Shown one piece after another: positions 16,874-26,013 of a stretch of 64,000 bases of DNA. Below the pieces are notes generated by a model that saw only the letters and a list, made by a program, of their open reading frames with translations, made no database searches and was not told the origin of the DNA. Source of the DNA: Planococcus sp. MSAK28401 (lineage in GTDB: Bacteria; Bacillota; Bacilli; Bacillales_A; Planococcaceae); NCBI RefSeq assembly GCF_018283455.1, contig NZ_JAAMTH010000001.1, positions 619,501 to 683,500 on the forward strand. Direction: 5' to 3'. Each line of letters starts with the position of its first letter. Within the stretch, counting starts at the first letter, position 1. The position numbers and the translations under genes were made by a program.

Positions 16874-17758
16874 ATGGTTAAGAAAGCAGTCATCGCAGGC
16901 GGTACAGGGTTTATCGGAACGTATTTGAAAGAAAAATACGAACGGCTCGGCTATCGCGTTTACATCATTTCCAGAGGTTCAGAGCATATTCAATGGGACG
17001 ACGCACATCGTATGAAAGATGCGCTTGACGGCGCGAAATTGGTCATTAACCTTGCTGGAAAATCCGTCAATTGCCGTTACACAGAAGCGAATAAACGCGA
17101 GATTTTTAATTCCCGTACCGAGACGACCGAGTCGCTTGGGCGAATGATCGAAGCGTGCAGCATAGCCCCGGAATTATGGGTCAACGCCAGCACCGCAACG
17201 ATTTACCGCCATGCCGAAGACCGCCCGATGACTGAGGATGGCGGAGAGGTGGGGCGTGGATTTTCGGTAGAAGTCGCAAAAGCTTGGGAAGATAGCTTCT
17301 TTTCATTCCAACTGCCCGATACGCGCCAAGTCGCCTTGCGCATCGCGATTGTCCTGGGAGAGGGCGGCGTCATGGAGCCGTATCGCAAGCTCGTGAAATA
17401 TGGGCTTGGCGGCAAGCAAGGCAGCGGCCGCCAGATGTTCAGCTGGATCCATATTGAAGATCTGTACCGGACCGTGCGTTTCATGCAGCACCGTGATGAA
17501 CTCTCGGGCGTCTTCAACGCTTCAGCGCCAAATCCTGTCACGAATAAAGAATGGATGAAAGCACTTCGGCAATCGATGAACCGCCGCGCTGGGCTACCGG
17601 CATCGAAATGGATGCTTGAGACAGGGGCAGCGGCACTTCGGACCGAAACCGAATTGATCCTAAAAAGCCGCTGGGTCGTACCGGAGCGGCTCGTGCGGGA
17701 AGGCTTCCGCTTCCGCTATCCGGGTGTCGGAAGCGCATTGGCTGATTTGAATAATTGA
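16874..17758 (+). CDS. TIGR01777 family NAD-dependent epimerase
   Basis: Extended-SDR-like protein of 294 residues. The nucleotide motif GGTGFIG is at residues 9-15, followed by LVINLAGKSVNCRYTEANK and NSRTETT, the hallmark of the TIGR01777 (YfhF/SulA-like) group. WIHIEDL lies near residue 195 and the C-terminal DUF1731 region ends in GFRFRYPG. The catalytic Tyr-x-x-x-Lys is not obvious, as is usual in this family, so activity is unproven. AAGAGGTAAGAAT precedes the ATG. It is a single gene with a weak hairpin (AAAGGCATTC/GAATGTCTTT) after the stop. Confidence 0.9.
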   Translation: MVKKAVIAGGTGFIGTYLKEKYERLGYRVYIISRGSEHIQWDDAHRMKDALDGAKLVINLAGKSVNCRYTEANKREIFNSRTETTESLGRMIEACSIAPELWVNASTATIYRHAEDRPMTEDGGEVGRGFSVEVAKAWEDSFFSFQLPDTRQVALRIAIVLGEGGVMEPYRKLVKYGLGGKQGSGRQMFSWIHIEDLYRTVRFMQHRDELSGVFNASAPNPVTNKEWMKALRQSMNRRAGLPASKWMLETGAAALRTETELILKSRWVVPERLVREGFRFRYPGVGSALADLNN

Positions 17759-17862
17759 CAGACTTAAAGGCATTCAAGAGAATGTCTTTATTTGTGCGCA
17801 CTCTTGCACTAGGTAGGGTATGCTAGGGAAAGACTGATAGAAAGAGAGTGTGGGGGAAAGTA

Positions 17863-18603
17863 ATGAGACAACGTTGGGAACCGATACACACAGCCAAAGT
17901 ATTCGTCGAAACGAATTTTCGCCATTGCCGCGGGGCACTGCTAGCCGGAAGTGTAGTGCGCGGGCAAGAGACAGCGACGTCGGATTTGGACATCGTCGTA
18001 TTCGATGAAACGCTGATGAGTTCATATCGTGAATCCATGATTTTTTATGGCTGGCCGATCGAAGTGTTTGTCTATAATTTAAGTTCGTACAAGGACTTTT
18101 TTGAAAAAGACCGAAAAGCGGCGAAGCCTAGCATGCCGCGCATGGTCAGCGAGGGCATTGTCTTAAAAGATTCAGGCATCATGGAAAACATCCAGCAAGA
18201 AGCGAAAGCCTTGCTCGAAGCAGGGCCGGAAGCGTGGAGCACGGACACGATCCGCACGAAACGCTATTTCATCACCGATGTGCTGGATGACCTGCGGGGC
18301 AGCGATGATCGGAAAGAACGGCTGTTTTGCGTCAACACGCTTTCGGATTTGGTGAGCGAATTCATTTTGCGCACCGAGCAAAAATGGATCGGCTCATCCA
18401 AATGGGTGATTCGTTCACTCGAAGCGCATGACCATGAACTGGCGGTACGGTTCGTCGAGGCGTTCGAGAACTTTTACCGGACCGATGAAACGGGGCACAT
18501 TATCGAATTCGTCGAAAGTGTCTTGGAGCCTTACGGAGGCCGCTTATTCGACGGATTTTCGATTGGGAAAGCGGAAGCTGAGAGGAAGACGGAAAAGCTT
18601 TAA
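17863..18603 (+). CDS. nucleotidyltransferase-domain protein
   Basis: Protein of about 246 residues with an N-terminal Pol-beta-type nucleotidyltransferase fold: helical hairpin GALLAGSVVRGQETATSDLDIVVFDE (about residues 20-45) with the GS and DxD metal residues. The C-terminal two-thirds is helical and HEPN/KNTase-C-like. The architecture resembles aminoglycoside adenylyltransferases and stand-alone MNT enzymes that transfer AMP to small molecules or proteins; the target is unknown. ATG 17863 follows GGGGGAAAG; an in-frame GTG at 17848 is less likely. The gene stands alone with a terminator downstream. Confidence 0.8.
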   Translation: MRQRWEPIHTAKVFVETNFRHCRGALLAGSVVRGQETATSDLDIVVFDETLMSSYRESMIFYGWPIEVFVYNLSSYKDFFEKDRKAAKPSMPRMVSEGIVLKDSGIMENIQQEAKALLEAGPEAWSTDTIRTKRYFITDVLDDLRGSDDRKERLFCVNTLSDLVSEFILRTEQKWIGSSKWVIRSLEAHDHELAVRFVEAFENFYRTDETGHIIEFVESVLEPYGGRLFDGFSIGKAEAERKTEKL

Positions 18604-18665
18604 AGCTTAAGTTGGCTTAATCTTAGAGCTTACAATTATTCGAGCAAGTACGCCTATAATGAAAT

Positions 18666-18704
18666 AAAATTCGCCGTCCAGTGAACATCAGGGCGGCGAA
18701 TTTT
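18666..18704. terminator. bidirectional terminator
   Basis: Stem AAAATTCGCCG / CGGCGAATTTT, between the nucleotidyltransferase gene and the convergent lipoprotein gene. Confidence 0.75.
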
Positions 18705-18767
18705 GATGGAAAGAAACATTTCTATATTAACCGAGAGCTTTCATGAAAAAACACCGCTTCAGCGACG

Positions 18768-19145
18768 TCAGTTGTCAGTAGTTAGTAGTAAGTTTTCAGT
18801 TTGTTCGTTCCATGAAATTTCTACTTCTATTTCCTCATCCTCTTGTATAACTGAGCATCCTCCACAAGAGCCGTTGGCAATGCTAGCAACGTTATCGGAT
18901 AACGTTACGCCTGTACCTTCTGAACCTCCTGAATTAGCTTCAAGTTTGTACTCGATTGTTTCAGGGGCTTCACCGTCGCCAGTAAATTTAACAGTTCCGT
19001 CTTCTACTTGGTTCGTTCCATTCGAAACGTCCACCACATAAAACACATCCCAGTTTTCACTGCTGCCCGAGAAGTTGTATCTATCGCCATCTACACATCC
19101 ACTTAAAATGAATAGAAGCACCAATAGCCCGAGTATCTTTTTCAA
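18768..19145 (-). CDS. small lipoprotein
   Basis: Predicted lipoprotein of 125 residues with signal MKKILGLLVLLFILSGC and the lipid-accepting Cys at residue 17. The mature domain looks like a small beta sandwich (alternating strands such as WDVFYVVDVS and EIEVEISWNEQTENLLL) and has an NGSCGGCSV segment whose two cysteines could form a disulfide. The start is TTG, with GGGGGA 7 bases upstream. No family recognised with confidence. Confidence 0.78.
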   Translation of the reverse strand: MKKILGLLVLLFILSGCVDGDRYNFSGSSENWDVFYVVDVSNGTNQVEDGTVKFTGDGEAPETIEYKLEANSGGSEGTGVTLSDNVASIANGSCGGCSVIQEDEEIEVEISWNEQTENLLLTTDN

Positions 19146-19308
19146 AAATATTCCCCCTATCTAGTATTTGATGTTTGTTTAATGGCATCAATTTCCTCTT
19201 CTTCATTATTATACCTTAAAATTCAGAAAACATTTACTATTATTTAAACAATAACAAGCTCTAGGTGAGGGGATTTTATAAGGAATTTTAGTATAAAGTC
19301 TATCAACA

Positions 19309-19336
19309 AAACCGCCCAGACGAATCTGGGCGGTTT
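19309..19336 (-). terminator. terminator
   Basis: Perfect stem ACCGCCCAGA / TCTGGGCGGT with a 4-base loop immediately after the stop codon at 19339. T-rich on both sides. Confidence 0.8.
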
Positions 19337-19338
19337 TT

Positions 19339-19896
19339 TTAATACATTTCCAAACGCTGCAATTCCTGTCCGTTTGCATCGAGCAATTGGAGCGGGATCG
19401 GGCGTTCTTCTGGTGCGTTTTCGATAAACCACACCGCTTTTCCGGACAAACTGGTGTCTTCCAATAATTCGATTGGGAAGCGCTCGCCCAGCAATAATTG
19501 ATCAGCCGGAACCTCACCGACCTGGACGTGGCGCCCATCAGCCGGATCAAACAATCCGTAGACCAAGCCGTCACTGCTCATATAGCTGTCGATGCGGTCC
19601 GGATCATCGAGTGAGGGAATGGTGGTTTCGCTTCGCGTCTCGAGGCGCCAGCCGAACCAAGATTCCGTTGCCGTCACTGCCCCGAAGTTATCGTCGCCGC
19701 GGATGAAGAAAAATAATGCGCGGCCATTTAATTCGTAGACCGGCGTCAAGACAAGGTCATCGTCGCCATCGCGCACTGCCTCTTCCGCTGTATCGACTGT
19801 ATCCGAACTCCATACGAGTGCAATGATCAGCGCCGCGGCGAGCACAAGGCCCAGCAGCACGAGCATGCGTTTTTGAATTAGGTTTTGCAGGGTCAT
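19339..19896 (-). CDS. single-pass membrane-anchored protein of unknown function
   Basis: About 185 residues: a basic N-terminus, one TM helix (MLVLLGLVLAAALIIALVW, about residues 11-30) and an extracytoplasmic domain rich in Asp, Glu and aromatic residues. A GTG at 19920 is possible, but GGAAGGGG before the ATG at 19896 is the better ribosome binding site. No motif or family recognised. It is monocistronic. Confidence 0.65.
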   Translation of the reverse strand: MTLQNLIQKRMLVLLGLVLAAALIIALVWSSDTVDTAEEAVRDGDDDLVLTPVYELNGRALFFFIRGDDNFGAVTATESWFGWRLETRSETTIPSLDDPDRIDSYMSSDGLVYGLFDPADGRHVQVGEVPADQLLLGERFPIELLEDTSLSGKAVWFIENAPEERPIPLQLLDANGQELQRLEMY

Positions 19897-19965
19897 CCGC
19901 CATTTCCCCTTCCGTTTCACGATGCTTCCATTATACGGTATTTTATTGAATAGAGGGAAATGAAA

Positions 19966-19993
19966 AAACGCCCGGATGCGCCCGGGCGTTTTT
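19966..19993 (-). terminator. bidirectional terminator
   Basis: Stem ACGCCCGG / CCGGGCGT with A-tract and T-tract flanks, directly downstream of the 19995 gene. Confidence 0.85.
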
Positions 19994-19994
19994 G

Positions 19995-20417
19995 TCAGTC
20001 TTTTTCGGTCAAGAACGTAATAACCGCAAACAATAAGAACGCGAGCAGCAAAATTGTGCCGCCGACGATAAAGAAAACCAAGATGAAGGTTTCGTTCATA
20101 TTGAACGGGTTCAAATTATAGAACCACATGCCGACAGTTAAGCCTACTGCGCCGATCATCGCGAGAAAGCCGTGGATGGTGACGAGCTTTTTGTATTTGA
20201 CGGTATACAAGCGGTAGAACACGCCCCAGGCAAAAACCGAAAGCCAGCCAACGAGCAGGATGTGGGCGTGAATCGGACGCAGCGCGTAATCCATCTGTCC
20301 CGCCATATGCGACCCGAGATAGGTCCCGATGAACCCGAAGATGGCCGAAAACTGGATCAAGCGCAAGCTCCATTTTTTCTCCAAGGTATTGTTGCGCGGT
20401 GTAACTGTGTTGTTCAT
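19995..20417 (-). CDS. four-TM protein resembling part of a heme-copper oxidase subunit I
   Basis: Small membrane protein of 140 residues with four TM helices. Histidines sit at helix ends in RPIHAHILLVGW and VTIHGFLAMIG, recalling the N-terminal helices of cbb3/NOR-type subunit I, and close homologues in Bacillales are commonly labelled cytochrome c oxidase-like. It is far too short for a complete oxidase (about 450 residues or more), and no other oxidase subunit is nearby, so a heme-binding or regulatory role is only a guess. GGAGGATTTAC precedes the ATG. Confidence 0.6.
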   Translation of the reverse strand: MNNTVTPRNNTLEKKWSLRLIQFSAIFGFIGTYLGSHMAGQMDYALRPIHAHILLVGWLSVFAWGVFYRLYTVKYKKLVTIHGFLAMIGAVGLTVGMWFYNLNPFNMNETFILVFFIVGGTILLLAFLLFAVITFLTEKD

Positions 20418-20551
20418 GTAAATCCTCCTATAGCTTTTGGGAACAGCGACAAGTATTCCGCTGGATAGCCCCTAAGTTCATATGACTGTATCATACCGCA
20501 CGAATATAAACGCTGTATGAACGGGGCGTGACAGATCATCGACAATTTTCT

Positions 20552-21406
20552 TTACGGCGTTTCGCTTTCTGTCAAAGGTTCAGCGATTTCGCGTGTGTCG
20601 GTTTTATCCCTCAAGCCTTTCGCGAGGCGGTAGATGATCCAAACGGTGAGCAGCGTGCTGATAACCAAGATGATGATATTGGCGAATGCTTTTGCTTCGA
20701 TATCCGCAGCTGTGGTCACGATAAACCAGTCAATCGCGAAAAACTCATCGATCGGTACATAAATCGATAAAGCTGCCAGCGCATTATTGAGCATGTGAAA
20801 GAAAATCGGCAGCAATAAATTGCCGGTGCGCAAATACAACAGAGATGCGATGATGCCGAACAAGAACGAGCCGACAAAATCAAGATGCAAAACGCCAAAC
20901 ATCAAACTCGAAATCAAAATGCCGCCCCACATTGAAGTTTTTGCCGCAATACGCGTCAAGAAGACACCACGGAAAACGAACTCCTCTACAATCGGCGCCA
21001 AAATCACGAGCGTTAGCAGCATGAAATACTCATATCCGACACCGCCCGGCATCTCGACCGGCGTCAGCAATAATTCCGCAAACCATGGAAATGCGGGGTA
21101 GATAATCGCCAGCTGCAGCCAGAACATCGTCAGCGAGAACGCGATCGACACAATGACCATGCCCGTTATGCCAGGAAGCCATGGTTTAACGCCTTTGGTA
21201 GTTAAAACTTCACTAAGCGACCAATCGGGGTTTTTGCTCCAATAATAATGAAAGAAAAAGTACGGGACAACAATATAAAAGGCAATCTGCACCGCGATTT
21301 CGGTCGTGGCGACATCCGCACCAATCAGCATGAAGATGATCAAAGTCGCGATGACGCCGAGAATGGTGAAGAGAATCAAATAACGCGATTTCATTTCAGC
21401 GAACAT
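20552..21406 (-). CDS. CPBP family intramembrane metalloprotease
   Basis: Membrane protein of 284 residues with about seven to eight TM helices. The CPBP/Abi motif 1 EEFVFRGVFL (about residue 141) supplies the catalytic Glu-Glu and Arg. Motif 2 is FGVLHLDFVG and motif 3 is FFHMLNNALA, together giving the metal-binding histidines. Homologues process prenylated proteins or, in bacteria, act in bacteriocin self-immunity and regulated proteolysis. The C-terminal helix is followed by a basic and acidic tail. AGGAGGCTATTT precedes the start. No bacteriocin precursor gene is visible beside it. Confidence 0.9.
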   Translation of the reverse strand: MFAEMKSRYLILFTILGVIATLIIFMLIGADVATTEIAVQIAFYIVVPYFFFHYYWSKNPDWSLSEVLTTKGVKPWLPGITGMVIVSIAFSLTMFWLQLAIIYPAFPWFAELLLTPVEMPGGVGYEYFMLLTLVILAPIVEEFVFRGVFLTRIAAKTSMWGGILISSLMFGVLHLDFVGSFLFGIIASLLYLRTGNLLLPIFFHMLNNALAALSIYVPIDEFFAIDWFIVTTAADIEAKAFANIIILVISTLLTVWIIYRLAKGLRDKTDTREIAEPLTESETP

Positions 21407-21783
21407 AAATAGCCTCCTTTTCTTCCTTAATTATACGGAAGATGGGGCGGTTTGTTTCATATATGAGTGAGATTCTTCGTTTTAAATGTTAGTATTCCGC
21501 AAAATTACTACGAAAAGCTTTGCTCAACTCTCGCTATACTCGAGCATCGCAAACGAATAGACTCAGCAATGCTTCGTCTATTCGTTTCCTGCGGGCGAGC
21601 GTCTTTGCTCCATACCTTGAACTGTCTTTGTAAGAGTCTATAAGGCACATTTATACCAGCTGTCGTTGGATAGTAAAGACCTCAATTTCTACTTTTCAAT
21701 TCCCTAATCCAAAAATTCCCGTATTGAAGCAAGCGGTTTCAGGGTAAGATGGTAGAAAAGGCTACGGAAATGGAGGGGTAGAA
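21407..21783. other. intergenic region with a 12-bp perfect inverted repeat
   Basis: No supported gene. AAACGAATAGAC (21551-21562) and GTCTATTCGTTT (21576-21587) form a perfect hairpin with a 13-base loop, flanked by CTCG/CGAG-rich sequence. It has no T-tract and so is not a typical terminator; a dispersed stem-loop element or protein-binding site is possible. The promoter of the PBP-like gene presumably lies near 21700-21760. Confidence 0.5.
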
Positions 21784-23772
21784 ATGGGGAAAGGGAAGCT
21801 GTGGATGATTGGAATGGGCGCGGCGCTTACACTGGCAGCGTGTTCGGACGAGGAAGCGGACGTGCCGGTGCCGGAAGAGACGGAACCGGAGACGGTCGCA
21901 TCGCCGGAACCGCGTGCACAACAATTCATGGAATTGTGGCAAGCGGGCGAATACGAAACGCTATATGATGAATTTTTGACGGAGCGGGCCAAAGAGGCAT
22001 TCGGTGAAGAGACCTTCATTGACTGGCAAGTGGAACTTGAAGAGCAATTGTCATTGTCGGAGCGCGAGATCGATTGGCAATTGGGCGAAGAGCCGTGGCT
22101 GAAAAACGAGCCGGCGGATGTTCCGCTGACGATTTCAATGGACAGCGTCATCGGCGAGATTGAGTTCGATAAGACGCTGAGCTTTGTCTACGAGGAGACG
22201 GAAGAGGCTGAAGCAGGCGAATGGTTCGCAGAATGGGATCCGTCCTTCATTTTGCCGAATCTGTCTGAAGGCGATAACGTATCCGTGCAAATCAGCGATA
22301 CCGCACGCGGCGAAATCGTCGACCGCAACGGCAGCGTCATCGCCGGCAATACGGATGCCTACGAAATCGGCGTCGTGCCAGAGAATTTCGATCGCGACGA
22401 TTACACGGAGCGGCTTGCGGGGCTTTTGGATTTGTCCGTCGAAGACATTGACGCAGAACTCGAAAAGCCGTGGGTCGAACCGCATCATTACGTGCCGCTC
22501 GGAACTGTCGGGCCGGACCGCGAGAAATTGAACCGGCTGTTTGCGATTCCTGGAACCAAGCGCACGAAAGTGACGATGCGCCACTATCCGTACGGGAAAT
22601 CGATGGCGCATTTGACCGGATACATCGCGCCGATCACCGCTGAACAGCTAGAAGAGCGCAGCGGCCAAGGCTACGGCCAAGGGGATATCGTCGGCTGTGA
22701 AGGCTTGGAAGAAATCTTTGAAACCGAATTGCGCGGAAAGCGCGGCGGCAAGGTCTTGATTGAAAAGACCGCACAAAACGAAACGATCACCGCTGTCGAC
22801 AATTCCTCCGCAGCCGGTGAGACGGTAGAACTGACGATTGACGCCGACCTCCAGCAAGAAGTCTATGAGGAAATGGGTGGGGAACCGGGCACTGCAGCCG
22901 CGGTCGACCCGTACACAGGTGAGACGCATGTGCTGGTCAGTTCGCCAGCTTACGACCCAAATGATTTCATTCCAGGCATCAAGGAAACCCGCTTCCGCCA
23001 GCTTACCAACGATCCGGACCAGCCGTTCTTCAACCGGGCAGCGGCGTCTTACCAGCCGTCTTACTTGATGCAGCCAATCACGGCAGCCGTTGCTATGAAG
23101 CAAGGAACACTGGATCCGGCAGAAGGCATCGAGATCGACGGGGAGACGTGGCAGAAATACGCCTCGTGGAACGATTTTCGCATCACCCGTCCGAATCCGG
23201 GCGTCGCGAATCCGATCGACTTTGAAAAAGCGCTCATCCATTCTGACAGCATTTACTTTGCAATCCAAGCGACCAATATGCCGGACGACAGCTTCTTGGA
23301 AGGCTTGACTGAATTCGGCTTTGGTACGGCGTTCGACTATCCGGTGCCGCTCGCAGCTTCACAAATTTCGGAAAGCGGCACGTTCGGCTCGGAAGGCCAG
23401 CTTGCGAGTTCCGCATCCGGGCAGAGCCAAGTGCGCGTTAATGTTCTCCACACAGCGCTGATGTATGGCACATTTCTAGCTGATGGCGAAATGAAAAAGC
23501 CGATCTTGATTAGAGACGCGGCAGAAGAAAACTTGAAGCAAGATCTTTTGAATCCCGAGCAATCGGAAATGGTCCGTGCAGCACTCGTCCAAGCCGGTGA
23601 AGAAGACGGCCACGGCCTTGCTGGCAAGACGGCTGTCATCAAAACCGATGACGGCGATATGGGCTGGTTCGCCGGCTACGACCCAAACGTCGGCAATTTA
23701 AGTGCAGCGGTCATGATGGAAGATGAGGAAGACGCAGCGGCTATCGCGGGCGCATTGTTCAGCGATGACTAA
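21784..23772 (+). CDS. catalytically degenerate PBP (PBP3/MecA-like) lipoprotein
   Basis: Lipoprotein of 662 residues (signal plus LAAC lipobox near residue 20) with the domain order of PBP3/MecA-type class B penicillin-binding proteins: NTF2-like MecA_N domain (about 45-150), PBP dimerisation domain (about 170-340) beginning RGEIVDRNGSVIA, and a transpeptidase domain (about 350-655). The active-site motifs are not intact. Where SxxK should precede PITAA the sequence is YLMQ (Tyr427, Gln430), SxN reads SDS (487-489) and KTG reads KTA (615-617). The frame is uninterrupted. Loss of both nucleophile and base strongly suggests a non-catalytic homologue, perhaps a beta-lactam-binding, scaffold or sensor protein. 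An Abi_2 gene follows by 17 bases. Confidence 0.9.
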   Translation: MGKGKLWMIGMGAALTLAACSDEEADVPVPEETEPETVASPEPRAQQFMELWQAGEYETLYDEFLTERAKEAFGEETFIDWQVELEEQLSLSEREIDWQLGEEPWLKNEPADVPLTISMDSVIGEIEFDKTLSFVYEETEEAEAGEWFAEWDPSFILPNLSEGDNVSVQISDTARGEIVDRNGSVIAGNTDAYEIGVVPENFDRDDYTERLAGLLDLSVEDIDAELEKPWVEPHHYVPLGTVGPDREKLNRLFAIPGTKRTKVTMRHYPYGKSMAHLTGYIAPITAEQLEERSGQGYGQGDIVGCEGLEEIFETELRGKRGGKVLIEKTAQNETITAVDNSSAAGETVELTIDADLQQEVYEEMGGEPGTAAAVDPYTGETHVLVSSPAYDPNDFIPGIKETRFRQLTNDPDQPFFNRAAASYQPSYLMQPITAAVAMKQGTLDPAEGIEIDGETWQKYASWNDFRITRPNPGVANPIDFEKALIHSDSIYFAIQATNMPDDSFLEGLTEFGFGTAFDYPVPLAASQISESGTFGSEGQLASSASGQSQVRVNVLHTALMYGTFLADGEMKKPILIRDAAEENLKQDLLNPEQSEMVRAALVQAGEEDGHGLAGKTAVIKTDDGDMGWFAGYDPNVGNLSAAVMMEDEEDAAAIAGALFSDD

Positions 23773-23788
23773 ACAGGGAGAGGTAGAC

Positions 23789-24733
23789 ATGAAAAGCTTT
23801 GCGACGCATGACGAACAGCTCGCGATCTTAAAAAGCCGCGGACTCGTCATCGAAGACGAAGCGGTCGCAAGACGCGTGCTGTCGCGTGACAATTATTACG
23901 CGCTCATCGACGGTTATAAGGAGCCATTCCTTGAGCGTGATGAAACCAAAAATCCGTACGGTGAAGAACTGTATGAAGCTGGCACGACGTTCAATCATAT
24001 TCTCGCGCTGTACCAATTCGACCGCAAGTTGCGCTTGTTATTGCTCGGGGAATTATTGAAATTCGAGCGCAGCATTAAATCCAAGCTCGCGTACCGGTTT
24101 TCCGAACGCTTCCAAGAAGTCGACAGCTTTCTCGACAGCGCGAATTACAGCCCAGATGAAATTCATTTCCATGAACGCGACCGTATCACCGCGACGCTCA
24201 ACAACCTGATCGAAAGCCATCGGAAGCGCCACCGCGTGCGCTATCCGGAGCTCCGCGAGTTCTACGAAAAGCATAAGAACTTGCCGCTATGGGTGCTGGT
24301 CAATTTCCTGTCGCTCGGCCAGATAACCAATTTCTATACGGTCATCGATCAAGACTTGCGTACGCGCATCGCGCAGGATTTCGCAGAGGATGCAGGAGAA
24401 CAGGGCATCAAACTGAGCGCAGCGGAACTCGACGAAATCCTGTCGATCGCGTTCCCGTTTCGCAACAAGGCGGCGCACGAAGAAGTGCTGTATTCGTTCA
24501 GGTTAAGATCTCCGCTTGAACTCAAGCAGCTCGAAGCGCAGCTGCATCAGGAAAAAGGCCATATCACACGCGGCACGACGGCTTCGCTCATCAAATTGTT
24601 GAAAGTGGTGTCGCCGCCGGATGAGTATGAAGTGTTCACTCGGGAACTGTTGGAATTGATCCGTGAGTTGGAAGAAGTATTGCCGGAAAGGCCGTATGTA
24701 TGGGTTATGACAGATGCGGGGTTCCGCAAATAG
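23789..24733 (+). CDS. Abi_2 (AbiD/AbiF-like) HEPN protein
   Basis: Abortive-infection family protein of about 314 residues. The N-terminus (KSFATHDEQLAILKSRGL, then RDNYYALIDGYKEPFL) and the central FDRKLRLLLLGELLKFERSIKSKLA block are typical of Abi_2. The HEPN motif R-x4-H appears as FRNKAAHEE near residue 230, the putative metal-independent RNase site. Such proteins are thought to cleave RNA on phage infection. The ATG at 23789 has GGGAGAGG 5-7 bases upstream; longer in-frame starts would overlap the previous gene. With a 17-base gap to the degenerate PBP gene it is probably cotranscribed. It ends at a strong terminator. Confidence 0.88.
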   Translation: MKSFATHDEQLAILKSRGLVIEDEAVARRVLSRDNYYALIDGYKEPFLERDETKNPYGEELYEAGTTFNHILALYQFDRKLRLLLLGELLKFERSIKSKLAYRFSERFQEVDSFLDSANYSPDEIHFHERDRITATLNNLIESHRKRHRVRYPELREFYEKHKNLPLWVLVNFLSLGQITNFYTVIDQDLRTRIAQDFAEDAGEQGIKLSAAELDEILSIAFPFRNKAAHEEVLYSFRLRSPLELKQLEAQLHQEKGHITRGTTASLIKLLKVVSPPDEYEVFTRELLELIRELEEVLPERPYVWVMTDAGFRK

Positions 24734-24766
24734 AAAAAGGCCTGGTCCGCGGACCAGGCCTTTTTT
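24734..24766. terminator. strong bidirectional terminator
   Basis: Perfect palindrome with stem GGCCTGGTCC / GGACCAGGCC, A-tract before and T-tract after, between the convergent Abi_2 and pbuE genes. Confidence 0.92.
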
Positions 24767-24769
24767 ATA

Positions 24770-25954
24770 TTAGAGGCTTTGCGATTTTTGGTAGCTGCGT
24801 ATGCTGCGTTCGATCGCTGGACGCGTAATCGAGAACACTGCACAGCCAAGCGCAACCAGTACGATCACGGCGCCGACCCAAGCAGTGCTAGTGACGGAGC
24901 CGGTTTGCGTCAAGGTGAGACCGCCGACTGCAGATCCGAGCGCGATGCCGACTTGCAGCGCCGAGTTATTGAAGCTCTGCTGGATGTCGGATGTGGCCGG
25001 GTCGGTTTCGATCAAATAGCTTTGCTGCGGCGGGGCAAGTGCCCAGCTGAGCGCCGCCCAAATGACCATCACCGGCAAGAAGATGACGAGCGAGAACGTC
25101 GTGAACGGAAGGACGAACAAGCTGACGGCGAACGCCGAGATGACGATCAAAATGCTTTTCTTTGAACCGATCGAATCGGACATGGTGCCACCGATCGCAC
25201 CGCCGCTCACTGCCGCGATGCCGAAAATCAAATAACAGGCGCTGACCCAGAATGGGCTGAGTTGCATGGTCGTTTCCAAAAACGGTGTGAAGTACGCATA
25301 AACGGTGTAATGCCCAGCGAGCATGAACAGCGTCGCGAGGTGGGCGGTGCCGATTTTCGCACTCGCGACCGCTTTTAATTGCTGCTTAAGCGGAATCGCC
25401 GTGCCTCCAGGAATCGGCTGGATGTAAAGCGCAATCAAGGCCATCGAACCGAGCGAAAGGGCTGCGATCGCAAGGAAAATGACGCGCCAGCCGAATGCAT
25501 CGGCAATCAAAATGCCAAGCGGAACGCCGAGCACGAGCGACGAGCTGATCCCCATAAAGATCAGGCCGATCGCTTTCGCGCGGTAAGGCGGCTCAACGAT
25601 TTTCGCGGCAATCGTGAGTGACAAGACAACGATGAGCGCCGTACTCGCCGCGGTAATGACGCGCGCGATGACCATCCACGTAAAGTCTGGGCTGAAGAAA
25701 GTCATGATGTTCCCGAGGAAAAAGATGAACATGGAAATCAAATAGACTTTCTTGCGCTCAAAACGACTCGTCGCAATGAGCAACACCGGTCCGGCGATTG
25801 CGTAAATCAAGGCGAATAAGGTGATCAACTGGCCGGCAGCGCTCACCGACACATCGAACTCTTCAGCAATGGTCGGCAAGATGCCGCCGACAATCAGTTC
25901 GACAAGCCCAACAGCTACCGTGGCCAAGGCTAAAATATAAACTTTCAAATTCAT
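24770..25954 (-). CDS. pbuE: purine efflux MFS transporter PbuE
   Basis: Twelve-TM major facilitator protein of about 394 residues that matches PbuE (YdhL) of Bacillus along its length, for example [16 protein letters not shown] near residue 14, [14 protein letters not shown] near 110, [18 protein letters not shown] near 138 and [20 protein letters not shown] near 335. PbuE exports hypoxanthine, adenine and related bases. The ATG at 25954 has AAAGGAAG 8 bases upstream. The leader contains an adenine-type purine riboswitch and terminator, so expression should turn on when adenine accumulates. Symbol assignment is by sequence resemblance plus riboswitch context. Confidence 0.95.
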   Translation of the reverse strand: MNLKVYILALATVAVGLVELIVGGILPTIAEEFDVSVSAAGQLITLFALIYAIAGPVLLIATSRFERKKVYLISMFIFFLGNIMTFFSPDFTWMVIARVITAASTALIVVLSLTIAAKIVEPPYRAKAIGLIFMGISSSLVLGVPLGILIADAFGWRVIFLAIAALSLGSMALIALYIQPIPGGTAIPLKQQLKAVASAKIGTAHLATLFMLAGHYTVYAYFTPFLETTMQLSPFWVSACYLIFGIAAVSGGAIGGTMSDSIGSKKSILIVISAFAVSLFVLPFTTFSLVIFLPVMVIWAALSWALAPPQQSYLIETDPATSDIQQSFNNSALQVGIALGSAVGGLTLTQTGSVTSTAWVGAVIVLVALGCAVFSITRPAIERSIRSYQKSQSL

Positions 25955-26013
25955 AACATACGCTTCCTTTCTCATTAAAAAATTCCATACAGTCAACTGA
26001 TTCTTTTCAGAAA

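Noticed and set aside
19995..20417. complete cytochrome oxidase subunit
   Set aside because: Only 140 residues and four helices; the remaining catalytic helices and partner subunits are absent, so only a resemblance is reported.
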